Source: Bifidobacterium breve
GTDB lineage: Bacteria; Actinomycetota; Actinomycetes; S36-B12
NCBI GenBank assembly: GCA_943328365.2
Contig: CALPZT020000052.1
Span: 1-8,197 of the forward strand
DNA: 8,197 nt
Reading direction: 5' to 3'
A program made the translations under genes and the position numbers. The notes under the pieces were generated by a model, which did not search any database, was not told the DNA's origin, and saw nothing but the letters and a program-made list of their open reading frames with translations. Below are positions 1-6,297 of this stretch, piece after piece (within the stretch, counting starts at the first letter, position 1; every line of letters begins with the position of its first letter).

Positions 1-31
1 CGACCCGCACTCGCAGGTGAGCTGGCATGAA

Positions 32-895
32 TCAGCCAGCCGGGAGGGTGAACGAGCGACGCCCGCCGCCGCCACGTCCTCCGCCATCACCGCGTCCGCC
101 TCCATCGCCGCCCTGCGGTCGCTGTACCTGCTGTGGCACGGGTGCCGGAGCTGCCGTGGGAGCGACGGACGCAGGTGCGCTCGCGGCCGGCGTCGGCGAG
201 GAGCTTGATGGCGCACTGTTGGTGGGGGTGGGGCTCGTCGACGCGGGCGTGGTTGGCGCAGCGCTGGTCTGAAAAGCGCTGGTCGGAGAAGCGGTCGTCG
301 GAGCAGGGGTGGCTGGCCCCCGTCGTCCGTCACCGCGGTTGCCACCCGGCACCCGAGCCGACGAGGTCGGCGATGCGGTGGGTGACGCAGAGCCGCTCGG
401 GCGCCTTTCGGTGTCAGCAGTCGGCCGGGCGACAGGCGCAGCGGCCGGCGCGGCTGCAGGTGCTGCCGCTGCGGCGGTGGTCGGCGAGGGAGAGGGAGTG
501 GGGGTCGCTGTGGCGGTCGGAGTCGGGGTCGGCACCGGCTCCGGCGGCTCGGCGGGCGCGAGCACGGAGTCGCTGCCGTCGAGGTCGATGGTCGGCTCGC
601 CGGGGGCTGCCTTCACCGTCCAGTCGAAGGCGATCCCGCTTTTCACGTCGACGTAGCCGACGACGACAGAGCCGTCCGATCGCTTAACCGTGATGGCCCA
701 CGCGGTGAACCCGCTTCGGGTCTTCTTCTTGATCGAGAGCACTTTGCCGGGCACGGCCGTGAGCACCGTTGCGCGGGCCTGCTTCACCGGGGTGACCGAT
801 TTGGCCGCCTGGGCCGAGGACAGGAAGAGCATCGAGCCCGCTGCCACGGCGGCGATCGAGCCGGTTGCGATGATCCGTCGTGTGTTGCGCTTCAT
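32..895 (-). CDS. Secreted PepSY-like domain protein with Pro/Thr/Ser/Ala-rich and Gly/Arg-rich tail
   Basis: This 287-residue protein is probably exported. Residues 1-30 form a signal peptide: basic MKRNTRR, a hydrophobic core, then a small-residue AQA cleavage site before AKS. Residues about 33-96 resemble one PepSY repeat, with a PGKVLSIKKK segment, then GFTAWAITVKRSDGS and GYVDVKSG followed by DW. PepSY domains are often linked to peptidase inhibition or cell-surface roles, but no partner can be named here. Residues about 112-260 are low-complexity Pro/Thr/Ser/Ala, which suggests a wall-spanning or glycosylated linker. Residues about 261-280 are Gly/Arg-rich. The protein ends in LPAG with no membrane anchor after it, so it is not a standard sortase substrate. 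The ATG at 893-895 has a close AAGGAC ribosome site. The TGA is at 32-34, so the gene is complete. The exact function is unknown. Confidence 0.85.
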   Translation of the reverse strand: MKRNTRRIIATGSIAAVAAGSMLFLSSAQAAKSVTPVKQARATVLTAVPGKVLSIKKKTRSGFTAWAITVKRSDGSVVVGYVDVKSGIAFDWTVKAAPGEPTIDLDGSDSVLAPAEPPEPVPTPTPTATATPTPSPSPTTAAAAAPAAAPAAAPVARPTADTERRPSGSASPTASPTSSARVPGGNRGDGRRGPATPAPTTASPTSAFQTSAAPTTPASTSPTPTNSAPSSSSPTPAASAPASVAPTAAPAPVPQQVQRPQGGDGGGRGDGGGRGGGGRRSFTLPAG

Positions 896-930
896 GATGT
901 CCTTCGCGTGAGTCAGGCGGCGAATCTCGT

Positions 931-972
931 CCGTCCTTCTTGCGTATCGGACGGTAGGGGCGAACTTACCGT
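931..972 (-). promoter_or_regulatory. Overlapping alternative hairpins upstream of the PepSY-like gene
   Basis: Read on the minus strand, three short elements occur in order: ACGGTA (972-967), TACCGTCC (956-949) and GGACGG (936-931). The middle element can pair with the first (6 bp, 10-nt loop) or with the third (6 bp, 12-nt loop), but not both. This is visible in the sequence; a regulatory role is inference. A TAAGTT hexamer at about 963-968 fits an actinobacterial -10 (TANNNT) and overlaps the first element. If transcription starts there, only the second hairpin lies in the mRNA. Confidence 0.3.
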
Positions 973-1118
973 GATGGGTTCACGTTTCGTCAGGGTCGTG
1001 TAAGGCTTGAATGCGGACGAATCTGCCGGCCCCTTGAGGAGGCGAGCGGGTGCGACCAAGCGCCTCCGTACCTCGCAACTTTGGTGGCACCAGGGCGGAG
1101 ACCCCTACAGTTGTTGCT

Positions 1119-1156
1119 GATTATTGGTACTTGTAATTATCTACCGACTATTCGTA
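1119..1156 (+). promoter_or_regulatory. Probable AbiEi operator: imperfect inverted repeat plus a downstream half-site
   Basis: A 23-bp imperfect palindrome spans 1119-1141: left arm GATTATT, 9-bp spacer, right arm AATTATC, with 6 of 7 arm positions complementary. The left half (GATTATTGGTA, 1119-1129) recurs as GACTATTCGTA at 1146-1156, with 9 of 11 bases identical. The palindrome covers the likely -35 and the second half-site covers the start of the likely -10. AbiEi antitoxins are known to bind inverted repeats in their own promoter and repress it, so this is a natural candidate operator. The patch is strikingly AT-rich for this window. Binding itself is inferred. Confidence 0.5.
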
Positions 1157-1167
1157 ACATGGGCGCG
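1131..1167 (+). promoter_or_regulatory. Promoter of the AbiE operon, probably giving a leaderless mRNA
   Basis: TTGTAA (1131-1136) and TAACAT (1155-1160) are separated by 18 bp. Each matches 4 of 6 consensus bases, and TAACAT fits the actinobacterial TANNNT pattern. The GTG start codon lies at 1167, only 6 nt after the -10, where transcription would be expected to begin. No Shine-Dalgarno sequence precedes the GTG. Leaderless transcripts starting at ATG or GTG are common in actinobacteria. Confidence 0.5.
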
Positions 1168-1760
1168 TGGAATCGGAAACTGCGCTGGCACTGCGGCTGG
1201 CCCATGAACGCGGGCTGCTGCGGAGTCGGGAGGCCGTGGCGGCCGGGGTGAGTCGTACTGCCCTGTCGCGCCTTGCCGCACGGGGTGACCTCATGTGGGT
1301 GAGTCGAGGTGTCTATCAACTTCCGCAACGCCCGCAAGCAGACCCGATCGCCATCCTTTGCGCGAGTCATCCCAGTCTGGTGATCTGCCTAACATCTGCC
1401 CTCGCGATGCACGGTCTCACAACCCAATCGCCGCGGCAGGTGTGGATTGCCCTTGGCAACAAGGCTGCTGTTCCCCGGCTCGAGTACCCGCCGATGCACG
1501 TTGTGCGCATGATGGCCGCGAACCTGAGCGAAGGCGTGCAGGAGACGATCGTCGACGGTGTCTCCGTGCGAGTGACCTCACCCGCACGTACGGTGGCCGA
1601 CTGCTTCAAGTTCCGAAGTCGTGTCGGGCTCGACGTGGCAATCGAAGGGCTGCGCTCTGCATGGGATTCGCGTGCCGTCATGATGGACGAACTGTGGCAG
1701 GCCGCTGAGCAGACGCGGATGACCAACGTGATGCGCCCCTATCTGGAATCACTCGTATGA
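1167..1760 (+). CDS. abiEi: AbiEi-type antitoxin, transcriptional regulator of a type IV toxin-antitoxin pair
   Basis: This 197-residue protein is the likely antitoxin and autorepressor of the operon. Residues about 6-52 form a winged-helix-like N-terminal domain. A helix-turn-helix lies near residues 21-38 (REAVAAGVSRTALSRL), followed by the family pattern DLMWVSRGVYQLP. Residues about 60-165 match the AbiEi core, including LTSALAMHGL and SPARTVADCFKFRSRVGLD. In characterised pairs the antitoxin counteracts the nucleotidyltransferase without a stable complex (type IV), and its N-terminus represses the promoter. The GTG at 1167 is chosen because the next in-frame Met (residue 43) would remove the HTH and the GTG sits at the predicted transcription start. 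The stop overlaps the toxin start by four bases (ATGA), implying translational coupling. The assignment to the family is firm; activity in this host is inferred. Confidence 0.88.
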   Translation: MESETALALRLAHERGLLRSREAVAAGVSRTALSRLAARGDLMWVSRGVYQLPQRPQADPIAILCASHPSLVICLTSALAMHGLTTQSPRQVWIALGNKAAVPRLEYPPMHVVRMMAANLSEGVQETIVDGVSVRVTSPARTVADCFKFRSRVGLDVAIEGLRSAWDSRAVMMDELWQAAEQTRMTNVMRPYLESLV

Positions 1761-2659
1761 CCGCTGCGAACCTGCATGCTTCCATTCGCGCTCGGTTGCG
1801 CAATCTTGCGGAACGCGACCGGCTTGCCTTCGGCGCCATCCTCACCAGATATGCACTTGAGCGCATGCTCTATCGCATCAGCATCGGAGATCACCGACAC
1901 GAATTCCTGCTGAAGGGCGCGCTGCTATTCGACGTGTGGTTTGACACGCCCTCTCGGCCAACGAGGGACATTGACCTCCTTGGATCTGGGTCGGCAGACG
2001 CCGAACGAATAGCCGATGTGTTTCGGGCCGCATGTGTGAGCAACGTCCCTGACGGAATCACATTCGACCCGATTACTGTCGCCACCACCGAGATCCGCAA
2101 AGTCGCGGACTACCCCGGAATTCGCGCGACCATGCGGGGTGAACTCGACGGTGCACAGATCCACGTCCAAGTCGACATTGGATTTGGGGATGCTGTCACG
2201 CCCGGGCCGATACCGGTGACGTTCCCGGTCCTGCTCGACGACATGGCACCGCCACTCCTTGGCGCCTATCCCAAGGCGACAGTCATCGCAGAAAAGCTCG
2301 AAGCCATAGTCCAACTCGGACGAGTCAACTCTCGACTCAAGGACTACTTCGACCTGTGGGTCTTGCTCACATCCCCGGACACCGACCGCACGGACATAGC
2401 CCCAGCTATCTCAGCGACATTCGCTCGTCGGGGTACCGCCATTCCACGAGCGACGCCGGCAGGACTGAGCGAGGAATTCGCCGAAGACCCAAGAGTCGTC
2501 GCACAGTGGCGCTCGTTCGTGACGCGTAATCAGCTCGCGGCTCCCGACCTCGCGGACGCCATAACTCAACTACGTGACCTGGTCATGCCCATTTTCGCCG
2601 ATGCACGTGAGGCGGACCCCAGCCAGCCGGGGAATTCGGATCGACTCACGATGACGTGA
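1757..2659 (+). CDS. abiEii: AbiEii-type nucleotidyltransferase toxin
   Basis: This 300-residue protein has the usual AbiEii length and all four recognisable family motifs. Motif I is the turn LLKGALLFDVWF (about 51-62) followed by RPTRDIDLL, with Asp71 and Asp73 as the metal-binding pair. Motif II is the VQVDIGFGD segment with Asp140. Motif III is YPKATVIAEKLEAI with Lys180. Motif IV is RLKDYFDLWVL with Lys195, Asp196 and Asp199. AbiEii enzymes are DNA-polymerase-beta-like nucleotidyltransferases. Characterised relatives inhibit growth, and related toxins modify tRNA acceptor ends; the target here is unknown. The ATG overlaps the antitoxin stop. No strong terminator was seen in the 55 bp before the convergent HAD gene. 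Codon use looks less GC-biased than in flanking genes, consistent with horizontal transfer. All catalytic residues are present, so it is likely active. Confidence 0.9.
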   Translation: MTAANLHASIRARLRNLAERDRLAFGAILTRYALERMLYRISIGDHRHEFLLKGALLFDVWFDTPSRPTRDIDLLGSGSADAERIADVFRAACVSNVPDGITFDPITVATTEIRKVADYPGIRATMRGELDGAQIHVQVDIGFGDAVTPGPIPVTFPVLLDDMAPPLLGAYPKATVIAEKLEAIVQLGRVNSRLKDYFDLWVLLTSPDTDRTDIAPAISATFARRGTAIPRATPAGLSEEFAEDPRVVAQWRSFVTRNQLAAPDLADAITQLRDLVMPIFADAREADPSQPGNSDRLTMT

Positions 2660-2714
2660 AAGCGGGCGATGGCGGTGCAATCATGCAGCCCCAATGGAGC
2701 TTGAGTTCAAGAAG

Positions 2715-3371
2715 TCAGCTGAGCAGGCGCCCGAGGTGCCCGACGTCATCGGCGGTGGCCACCGCCCCAGCCCCCTCGAGCTCAGCCCTGCTCCCATACC
2801 CCCACAGCACGCCGATCGCCGGGATGCCGAACTGCGCCGCCCCCAAGACGTCGTGCTGGCGATCTCCGACAATGGTGATGCTGCCCGCTGATGTGTCGGT
2901 GCCGAGGGCATTGAGCTCCTCGAGGGTGTGGGCGATGACCTCGGCCTTCGAATTGCGCTCGCCATTGAGGCTCGCCCCGCCGATGAACGTGAAGTGCTGC
3001 GCGAGGCCGAAGTGCTCGAGGATGCGGGTGGCCGAGACGGTCGGCTTCGACGTGCTGGTCGCCAGGATGACGCCGGCGCTGTTGAGCTGGGTCAGCAGTG
3101 CCGGAATGCCGGGGTAGACCTCGTTCTCGAACAGGCCGATGTCGTGATACCTCACTCGGTAGTGGGCGATCGCGGCGTCGATGCCAGCCTCGTCCATCCC
3201 GAAATACCCGCCGAAGGTGTCCTTGAGCGGAGGGCCGAGGAAGGTCGCGATCGTGGCATCGTCAGGGTGCTCGATGCCCATCTCGTCGAGTGCGTAAAGC
3301 AGGCTGTTGACGATGCCGGGTGCTGCGTCGGTGAGCGTGCCATCAAGGTCGAAGAGGACGAGTCGCTGCAC
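2715..3371 (-). CDS. HAD-superfamily phosphatase, phosphoglycolate-phosphatase-like
   Basis: This 218-residue cytoplasmic hydrolase has the four HAD motifs. Motif I is FDLDGTLTD, with nucleophile Asp8 and acid/base Asp10. Motif II is at ATSTSKP (Thr107 probable). The motif III lysine is Lys142 in SKAEVI. Motif IV is GDRQHD, with Asp170 and Asp174 as metal ligands. The segment between motif I and motif II (about residues 15-90) is the helical cap of the Gph/subclass IA type. Substrates in this group include phosphoglycolate and other small phosphate esters; the sequence does not decide which. The start is the GTG at 3371, chosen because FDLDGT follows immediately and an AGGA lies 7 nt upstream. 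It is transcribed away from the phosphodiesterase gene across a 69-bp spacer and converges with the AbiEii gene. Confidence 0.88.
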   Translation of the reverse strand: MQRLVLFDLDGTLTDAAPGIVNSLLYALDEMGIEHPDDATIATFLGPPLKDTFGGYFGMDEAGIDAAIAHYRVRYHDIGLFENEVYPGIPALLTQLNSAGVILATSTSKPTVSATRILEHFGLAQHFTFIGGASLNGERNSKAEVIAHTLEELNALGTDTSAGSITIVGDRQHDVLGAAQFGIPAIGVLWGYGSRAELEGAGAVATADDVGHLGRLLS

Positions 3372-3393
3372 GCGGTCATCCTGCCACGCATCT

Positions 3394-3412
3394 GCGGCGA
3401 GCCCCCCGCCGC
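3394..3412. other. GC-rich hairpin in the 69-bp divergent spacer
   Basis: GCGGCG (3394-3399) and CGCCGC (3407-3412) form a perfect 6-bp inverted repeat around a 7-nt C-rich loop, midway between the two divergent start codons. It could be a regulator site or simply structure in a GC-rich spacer. No run of T follows on either strand, so it is not an intrinsic terminator. Confidence 0.3.
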
Positions 3413-3440
3413 GATCGGGTGTCTGTGGCAGGCTTCACGC

Positions 3441-4268
3441 GTGAGCAGCGAGACCGTTCCGGGGCGAGCCCCCGAGGTCGTGGCGCATCGCGGGGCCAAT
3501 GAGGACGAGCCCGAGCACAGCCTCGCCTCCTACCTGCAGGCGGTCGAGGATCGCGCGGACGCAGTCGAATGCGATGTGCGGCTCACCGCTGACGGCACGC
3601 TCGTCTGCGTGCATGACCGGCGGATCGACCGCACGTCGTCTGGCCAGGGATCGGTGTCGGCCCTCACGCTCGGCGAGCTGCTGCGTCACGACTTCAGCCG
3701 GCCCGGGCTCAGCTGGCGCGACTACGAGTCGCCTGCGCCGGACGAGACGCGCACGAACGTCCTCACCCTTCGCACGATGCTCGCGACCCTCCTCGACGCA
3801 TCCCCGACCATCAAATTTGCGATCGAGACGAAGCACCCGACGCGATTCGGGAAGTATGTTGAGGAGGAGCTCGTCGACACCCTCGAGTATTTCGGCCTCG
3901 CACGACGGGGCGCGGCGAACCATTCGGCCGATTCACGGGTGCGCCTCATGTCGTTCAGTGCCCGGGCGCTGCGCCGCATTCACCGATCTGCCCCCGGAGT
4001 CCCGACCGTCATGCTCATGGAGTCGGTGCCCAAGGGGCACCGCGATGGATCGCTCCCCGCGAATGTCGGCATCGCCGGGGTGTCGGTCGAGTGGGTGCGG
4101 GCCAATCCCGGCTACGTCGCCTCGGTGCATTCGATGGGAGGCGCTGTCCATGTCTGGACGGTTGACGTCCCCGCCGATGTCGCGTTCCTCGCATCGCTCG
4201 GGGTCGATGCGATCATCAGCAACCGGCCGCTCATGGTGAGGTCGGTACTCGAGGCGGCTTTGCGCTAG
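3441..4268 (+). CDS. Glycerophosphodiester phosphodiesterase (GDPD/UgpQ-like), cytoplasmic
   Basis: This 275-residue enzyme belongs to the GDPD family, which hydrolyses glycerophosphodiesters from phospholipid turnover to glycerol-3-phosphate and an alcohol. Catalytic and metal residues are in place: His16-Arg17 (VAHRGAN), Glu43 and Asp45 (VECDV), His58 (CVHD), and Glu129/Lys131 (AIETKH). The C-terminal barrel strands VHVWTVD and IISNRP match the family ending. The usual PENT motif reads EPEHSL. There is no signal peptide, so it acts inside the cell like UgpQ. The frame stays open far upstream, but that part is antisense to the HAD gene. The GTG at 3441, 25 codons before the core HRG and preceded by a weak GGCAGG, is the sensible start. 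The stop TAG lies in a tandem duplication shared with the end of the convergent SRPBCC gene. Confidence 0.9.
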   Translation: MSSETVPGRAPEVVAHRGANEDEPEHSLASYLQAVEDRADAVECDVRLTADGTLVCVHDRRIDRTSSGQGSVSALTLGELLRHDFSRPGLSWRDYESPAPDETRTNVLTLRTMLATLLDASPTIKFAIETKHPTRFGKYVEEELVDTLEYFGLARRGAANHSADSRVRLMSFSARALRRIHRSAPGVPTVMLMESVPKGHRDGSLPANVGIAGVSVEWVRANPGYVASVHSMGGAVHVWTVDVPADVAFLASLGVDAIISNRPLMVRSVLEAALR

Positions 4269-4300
4269 GCCGCCATGAGCTTTGCGCTAGGCCGCGATGA
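4257..4300. repeat. 22-bp tandem duplication at convergent gene ends
   Basis: Two adjacent 22-bp units (4257-4278 and 4279-4300) differ at one base (C/G at 4274 versus 4296) and are followed by a partial GCTT. Each unit contains GCTTTGCGCTAGGCCGC. On the plus strand this encodes the ALR-stop end of the phosphodiesterase; on the minus strand it encodes the final Ala-Ala-stop of the SRPBCC protein. Copy one provides the plus-strand stop and copy two the minus-strand stop. It looks like a recent slippage or duplication event. Confidence 0.9.
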
Positions 4301-4724
4301 GCTTGGCCATGCGCGAGATCGAGGTCTGGAACCCCTGACGCGCCGCCGCGGCGACGGGCTTGGCAAGGAACTGCGGCATGTACGGGACGAGTACGTCTTC
4401 GACCCACTCCAGGCGCGACGTCTGATCGCCCGTCGAGCTGACCTTGAGGTGGACATCGCCGGTGAGGACCGGCCCGAACTTCGTGACGCGAACGGTCATC
4501 GCGTCAGCGTCGAGGGAATCGACTCGCATGCGATCGGGCAGGGCGGCGGGCCAGATGCCGGAGGTGGCGATGAACTCGGTGCCCGGACCGCCATCGCCCT
4601 TGAGGATCTCGACCCGGGTCAGGGGAACCCACTTGGCGTGGCCCTGCCAGTCGATCAGCTCGTCGAAGACCGCCCGCGCTGGGAGGGGCAGGTCTCGGGT
4701 GACCGTGAACTTGACGGTTGCCAC
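4287..4724 (-). CDS. SRPBCC-family (START-like, polyketide cyclase/dehydrase type) protein
   Basis: This 145-residue protein has the SRPBCC fold pattern. The N-terminal strand MATVKFTVTRDLPLPARAVF leads into helix DELIDWQGHAKWVPL. Then come strands with the GPGTEF turn (about 46-51), MTVRVTKFGPVLTG and SRLEWVEDVLVPY, and a long C-terminal helix (about 118-143). Such proteins bind small hydrophobic ligands in a cavity; no ligand can be named. It is small, cytoplasmic and single-domain. The start is a GTG at 4724 with AAAGG seven bases upstream; the nearby ATG at 4728 is out of frame. The stop lies in the 22-bp tandem duplication. It is co-directional with the ATPase gene upstream, but the spacer is 171 bp and carries possible hairpins, so it is probably transcribed separately. 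Confidence 0.82.
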   Translation of the reverse strand: MATVKFTVTRDLPLPARAVFDELIDWQGHAKWVPLTRVEILKGDGGPGTEFIATSGIWPAALPDRMRVDSLDADAMTVRVTKFGPVLTGDVHLKVSSTGDQTSRLEWVEDVLVPYMPQFLAKPVAAAARQGFQTSISRMAKLIAA

Positions 4725-4817
4725 GCATGGGCCTTTCGCTGGGGCTGGATGGTGGGGTGGGTCGAGGCACAGGACGGACGAAGGCGTCGACGCTTTACAT
4801 CTCAGACTACCGTGAAT

Positions 4818-4831
4818 GGGCTGCGGAGCCC
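4818..4831. other. Short hairpin between the ATPase and SRPBCC genes
   Basis: GGGCT (4818-4822) and AGCCC (4827-4831) form a 5-bp stem with a GCGG loop in the 171-bp spacer. A TANNNT hexamer (TAGTCT on the minus strand, 4809-4804) just beyond it could be a -10 for the SRPBCC gene, but no convincing -35 was found. Confidence 0.25.
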
Positions 4832-4869
4832 GATCTCAGCCAGCGACACACGCGTCATCGCAGCTGTTC

Positions 4870-4883
4870 GGCCGGGGGCGGCC
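4870..4883 (-). terminator. Possible hairpin terminator after the ATPase gene, without a U-tract
   Basis: On the minus strand, GGCCG, a CCCC loop and CGGCC form a 5-bp GC-only stem about 12 nt past the ATPase stop. No T-run follows. Actinobacteria often use such tail-less hairpins, but a 5-bp stem in GC-rich DNA can also arise by chance. Confidence 0.3.
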
Positions 4884-4895
4884 CGACGTGAGTGG

Positions 4896-6191
4896 TCAGG
4901 GTCCAAGCAGAGCAAGGGGCACTACCGCGATGCCGTCCTTGCGGCGGTAGGCGTCTGTTCCAGTGTTCACCACGACTGCATCGAGAAGTTTGTCTCCGAG
5001 CTTGTCTTTGAGCCAGGCGAGGTGTTCAACATGGGCTGGCCGGACGGTACTGCCCAGTTTCGCTTCAATGGCAACGACCTTGCCGCCCGGCCCGATCACG
5101 ATGAAGTCCACCTCGTGATCGCCGCTCCACGTGCGTAGATGCCTCAGCGGCACGGCATTCGCGTCACAGAAGACAGACAGGCTCAACGCCACGAGCGACT
5201 CGAACAGGGCACCGAGGTACGTGCCGTCCGCTGGTCTGGCACTGGGCCCATCACCTTCGAGTAGCCGGTCTCGGGGGACCCCCACGAGCCTGGCAGCCAA
5301 GGCGGGGTCTGCCAAGAACCGCTTGGGAGACTGCCCAAGCCTGGAGAGGTGGTCGTAGCCAGGCAACCAGGCCGGCACCTCGTCGAGTATGCGAAGGCGG
5401 AAGAGGGCCTCGGAGTAGCGACTCGTGGCCCTCTTGCCGGCCTTCTCGCCCTCGCCTGCGGTCGCCGCATCTCGAAGTTTGTCCCACGATGCCGTGGTAG
5501 CGACGGTGGCTGCGTATGCCCGCAGCCACCTCATGAGTGTCTCCGGTTGACGCACGACGACTCCGGCTTCCTTCATGTCAACATTGACGAGCCGTTCGAG
5601 GTAGGTGTCGAGTTGCTTGTTGAGGGTTCGCGATGAAAGGTCTTGAAACCCTGGAAAGCCCGAGCGGAGGATGAGGTCGGTGTAGTCCTCGAGCGTGAAG
5701 TCGCTCCTGCCCTCAAGAACCGGGCTGCTTCCGGAAAGAAGAGTGTTGAGGCTCACTGTCGGACCGCAGACCAGCCGCTCGGGGAGGGTCAACGGACGCA
5801 TCCTGAGTGAGGGGATGCGGCCTGCTCCGGAGTGGGTGTCGTCCAGGGGCGCGGAGCCCGTCAGGAGGAACCGCGATGGAGTCTTGTCCTCGTCTACTGA
5901 GTCCTTGACGGCCTCCCAGACCTCCGGTAGCCGCTGCCACTCGTCGAAGAGGACGGGGGCAGGCTTGTGCAGGAGAGTCTCCAACTGGGCGTCGGCCAAC
6001 TGGAGTTCTCGCTCACGGTTCAGCCTGACAACGGTCTGTGCTCGCCGCTTGGCCGTCTCAGTCTTGCCGACTGCCTTGGGGCCGTCCAAGAGCAGGGCGG
6101 GAAGCTCTGCCAAGAGGTAGTCCAACTCGTCGTCAACGATGCGCCTGCGGTAACTGCCGAGGAAACTCCCGGTGTCTGCCATGATCCTCAT
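4896..6191 (-). CDS. AAA ATPase of the DUF4143 type with C-terminal PD-(D/E)XK-like domain
   Basis: With the chosen start this is a 431-residue protein. Walker A is GPKAVGKT (37-44), Walker B is VLFDE (80-84), and a sensor-like RFLLTGSAP ends near residue 115. The MRPLTLPE segment (131-138) is typical of this ATPase family. A helical middle region follows. The C-terminal part (about 324-430) is DUF4143-like, with FESLVALSL, EVDFIVIG (Glu360, Asp362) and AIEAKLG (Glu376, Lys378), a PD-(D/E)XK-type arrangement. These ATPases are widespread, often on mobile or accessory DNA, and their biological role is poorly known. The frame is open up to an ATG at 6263, but that and the next start lie in the tandem array. 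The ATG at 6191 has GGAAGGA nine bases upstream and places YRRRIVDDEL at the usual family start. The ATG at 6182 is an alternative. It sits between housekeeping genes that face the other way. Confidence 0.85.
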   Translation of the reverse strand: MRIMADTGSFLGSYRRRIVDDELDYLLAELPALLLDGPKAVGKTETAKRRAQTVVRLNRERELQLADAQLETLLHKPAPVLFDEWQRLPEVWEAVKDSVDEDKTPSRFLLTGSAPLDDTHSGAGRIPSLRMRPLTLPERLVCGPTVSLNTLLSGSSPVLEGRSDFTLEDYTDLILRSGFPGFQDLSSRTLNKQLDTYLERLVNVDMKEAGVVVRQPETLMRWLRAYAATVATTASWDKLRDAATAGEGEKAGKRATSRYSEALFRLRILDEVPAWLPGYDHLSRLGQSPKRFLADPALAARLVGVPRDRLLEGDGPSARPADGTYLGALFESLVALSLSVFCDANAVPLRHLRTWSGDHEVDFIVIGPGGKVVAIEAKLGSTVRPAHVEHLAWLKDKLGDKLLDAVVVNTGTDAYRRKDGIAVVPLALLGP

Positions 6192-6216
6192 GGTCCTGAA
6201 TCCTTCCACAAACGCG

Positions 6217-6297
6217 TCCATTACGCAGCGTTCTACGCATCCATTACGCAGCGTTCTACGCATCCATTACGCAGCGTTCTACGCATCCATTACGCAG
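6217..6297. repeat. 23-bp tandem array, 3.5 copies, at the 5' end of the ATPase gene
   Basis: Three identical 23-bp units (6217-6239, 6240-6262, 6263-6285) are followed by a 12-bp partial copy (6286-6297). A degenerate piece (ACGCGTCCA, about 6212-6220) leads in. Each unit contains TACGCA twice, so seven copies occur at alternating 11- and 12-bp spacing, close to one helical turn. Each full unit also contains the small palindrome ACGCAGCGT. On the minus strand each unit carries ATG-GAT-GCG-TAG, a three-codon ORF; only the last copy, which reads GCGTTT instead, is open into the ATPase. The array could be an operator, a slippage-prone switch, or a simple duplication. Confidence 0.9.

Noticed and set aside
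133..687. Plus-strand ORFs over the PepSY-like gene
   Set aside because: They mirror the repetitive low-complexity coding of the minus-strand gene. They have no domain signature, whereas the minus strand has a signal peptide and a ribosome site.
978..1000. PHO-box-like direct repeat (GTTCACG followed by GTCAGGG at 11-bp spacing)
   Set aside because: The second unit matches the actinobacterial PhoP consensus poorly, and nothing else ties the gene to phosphate.
2660..2714. Terminator between the AbiEii and HAD genes (CTTGA/TCAAG)
   Set aside because: The stem is 5 bp with only a 2-nt gap and no T-run, so it is too weak to call.
2928..3440. N-terminal extension of the phosphodiesterase frame to 446 residues
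   Set aside because: It is antisense to the well-supported HAD gene and does not resemble the GDPD family. The GTG at 3441 gives a normal length.
4275..5138. 287-residue plus-strand ORF
   Set aside because: It is antisense to the SRPBCC gene and the end of the ATPase gene, both of which have clear family motifs. Its translation matches nothing recognisable.
6217..6297. CRISPR array
   Set aside because: The units are directly adjacent with no unique spacers, so this is a plain tandem repeat.
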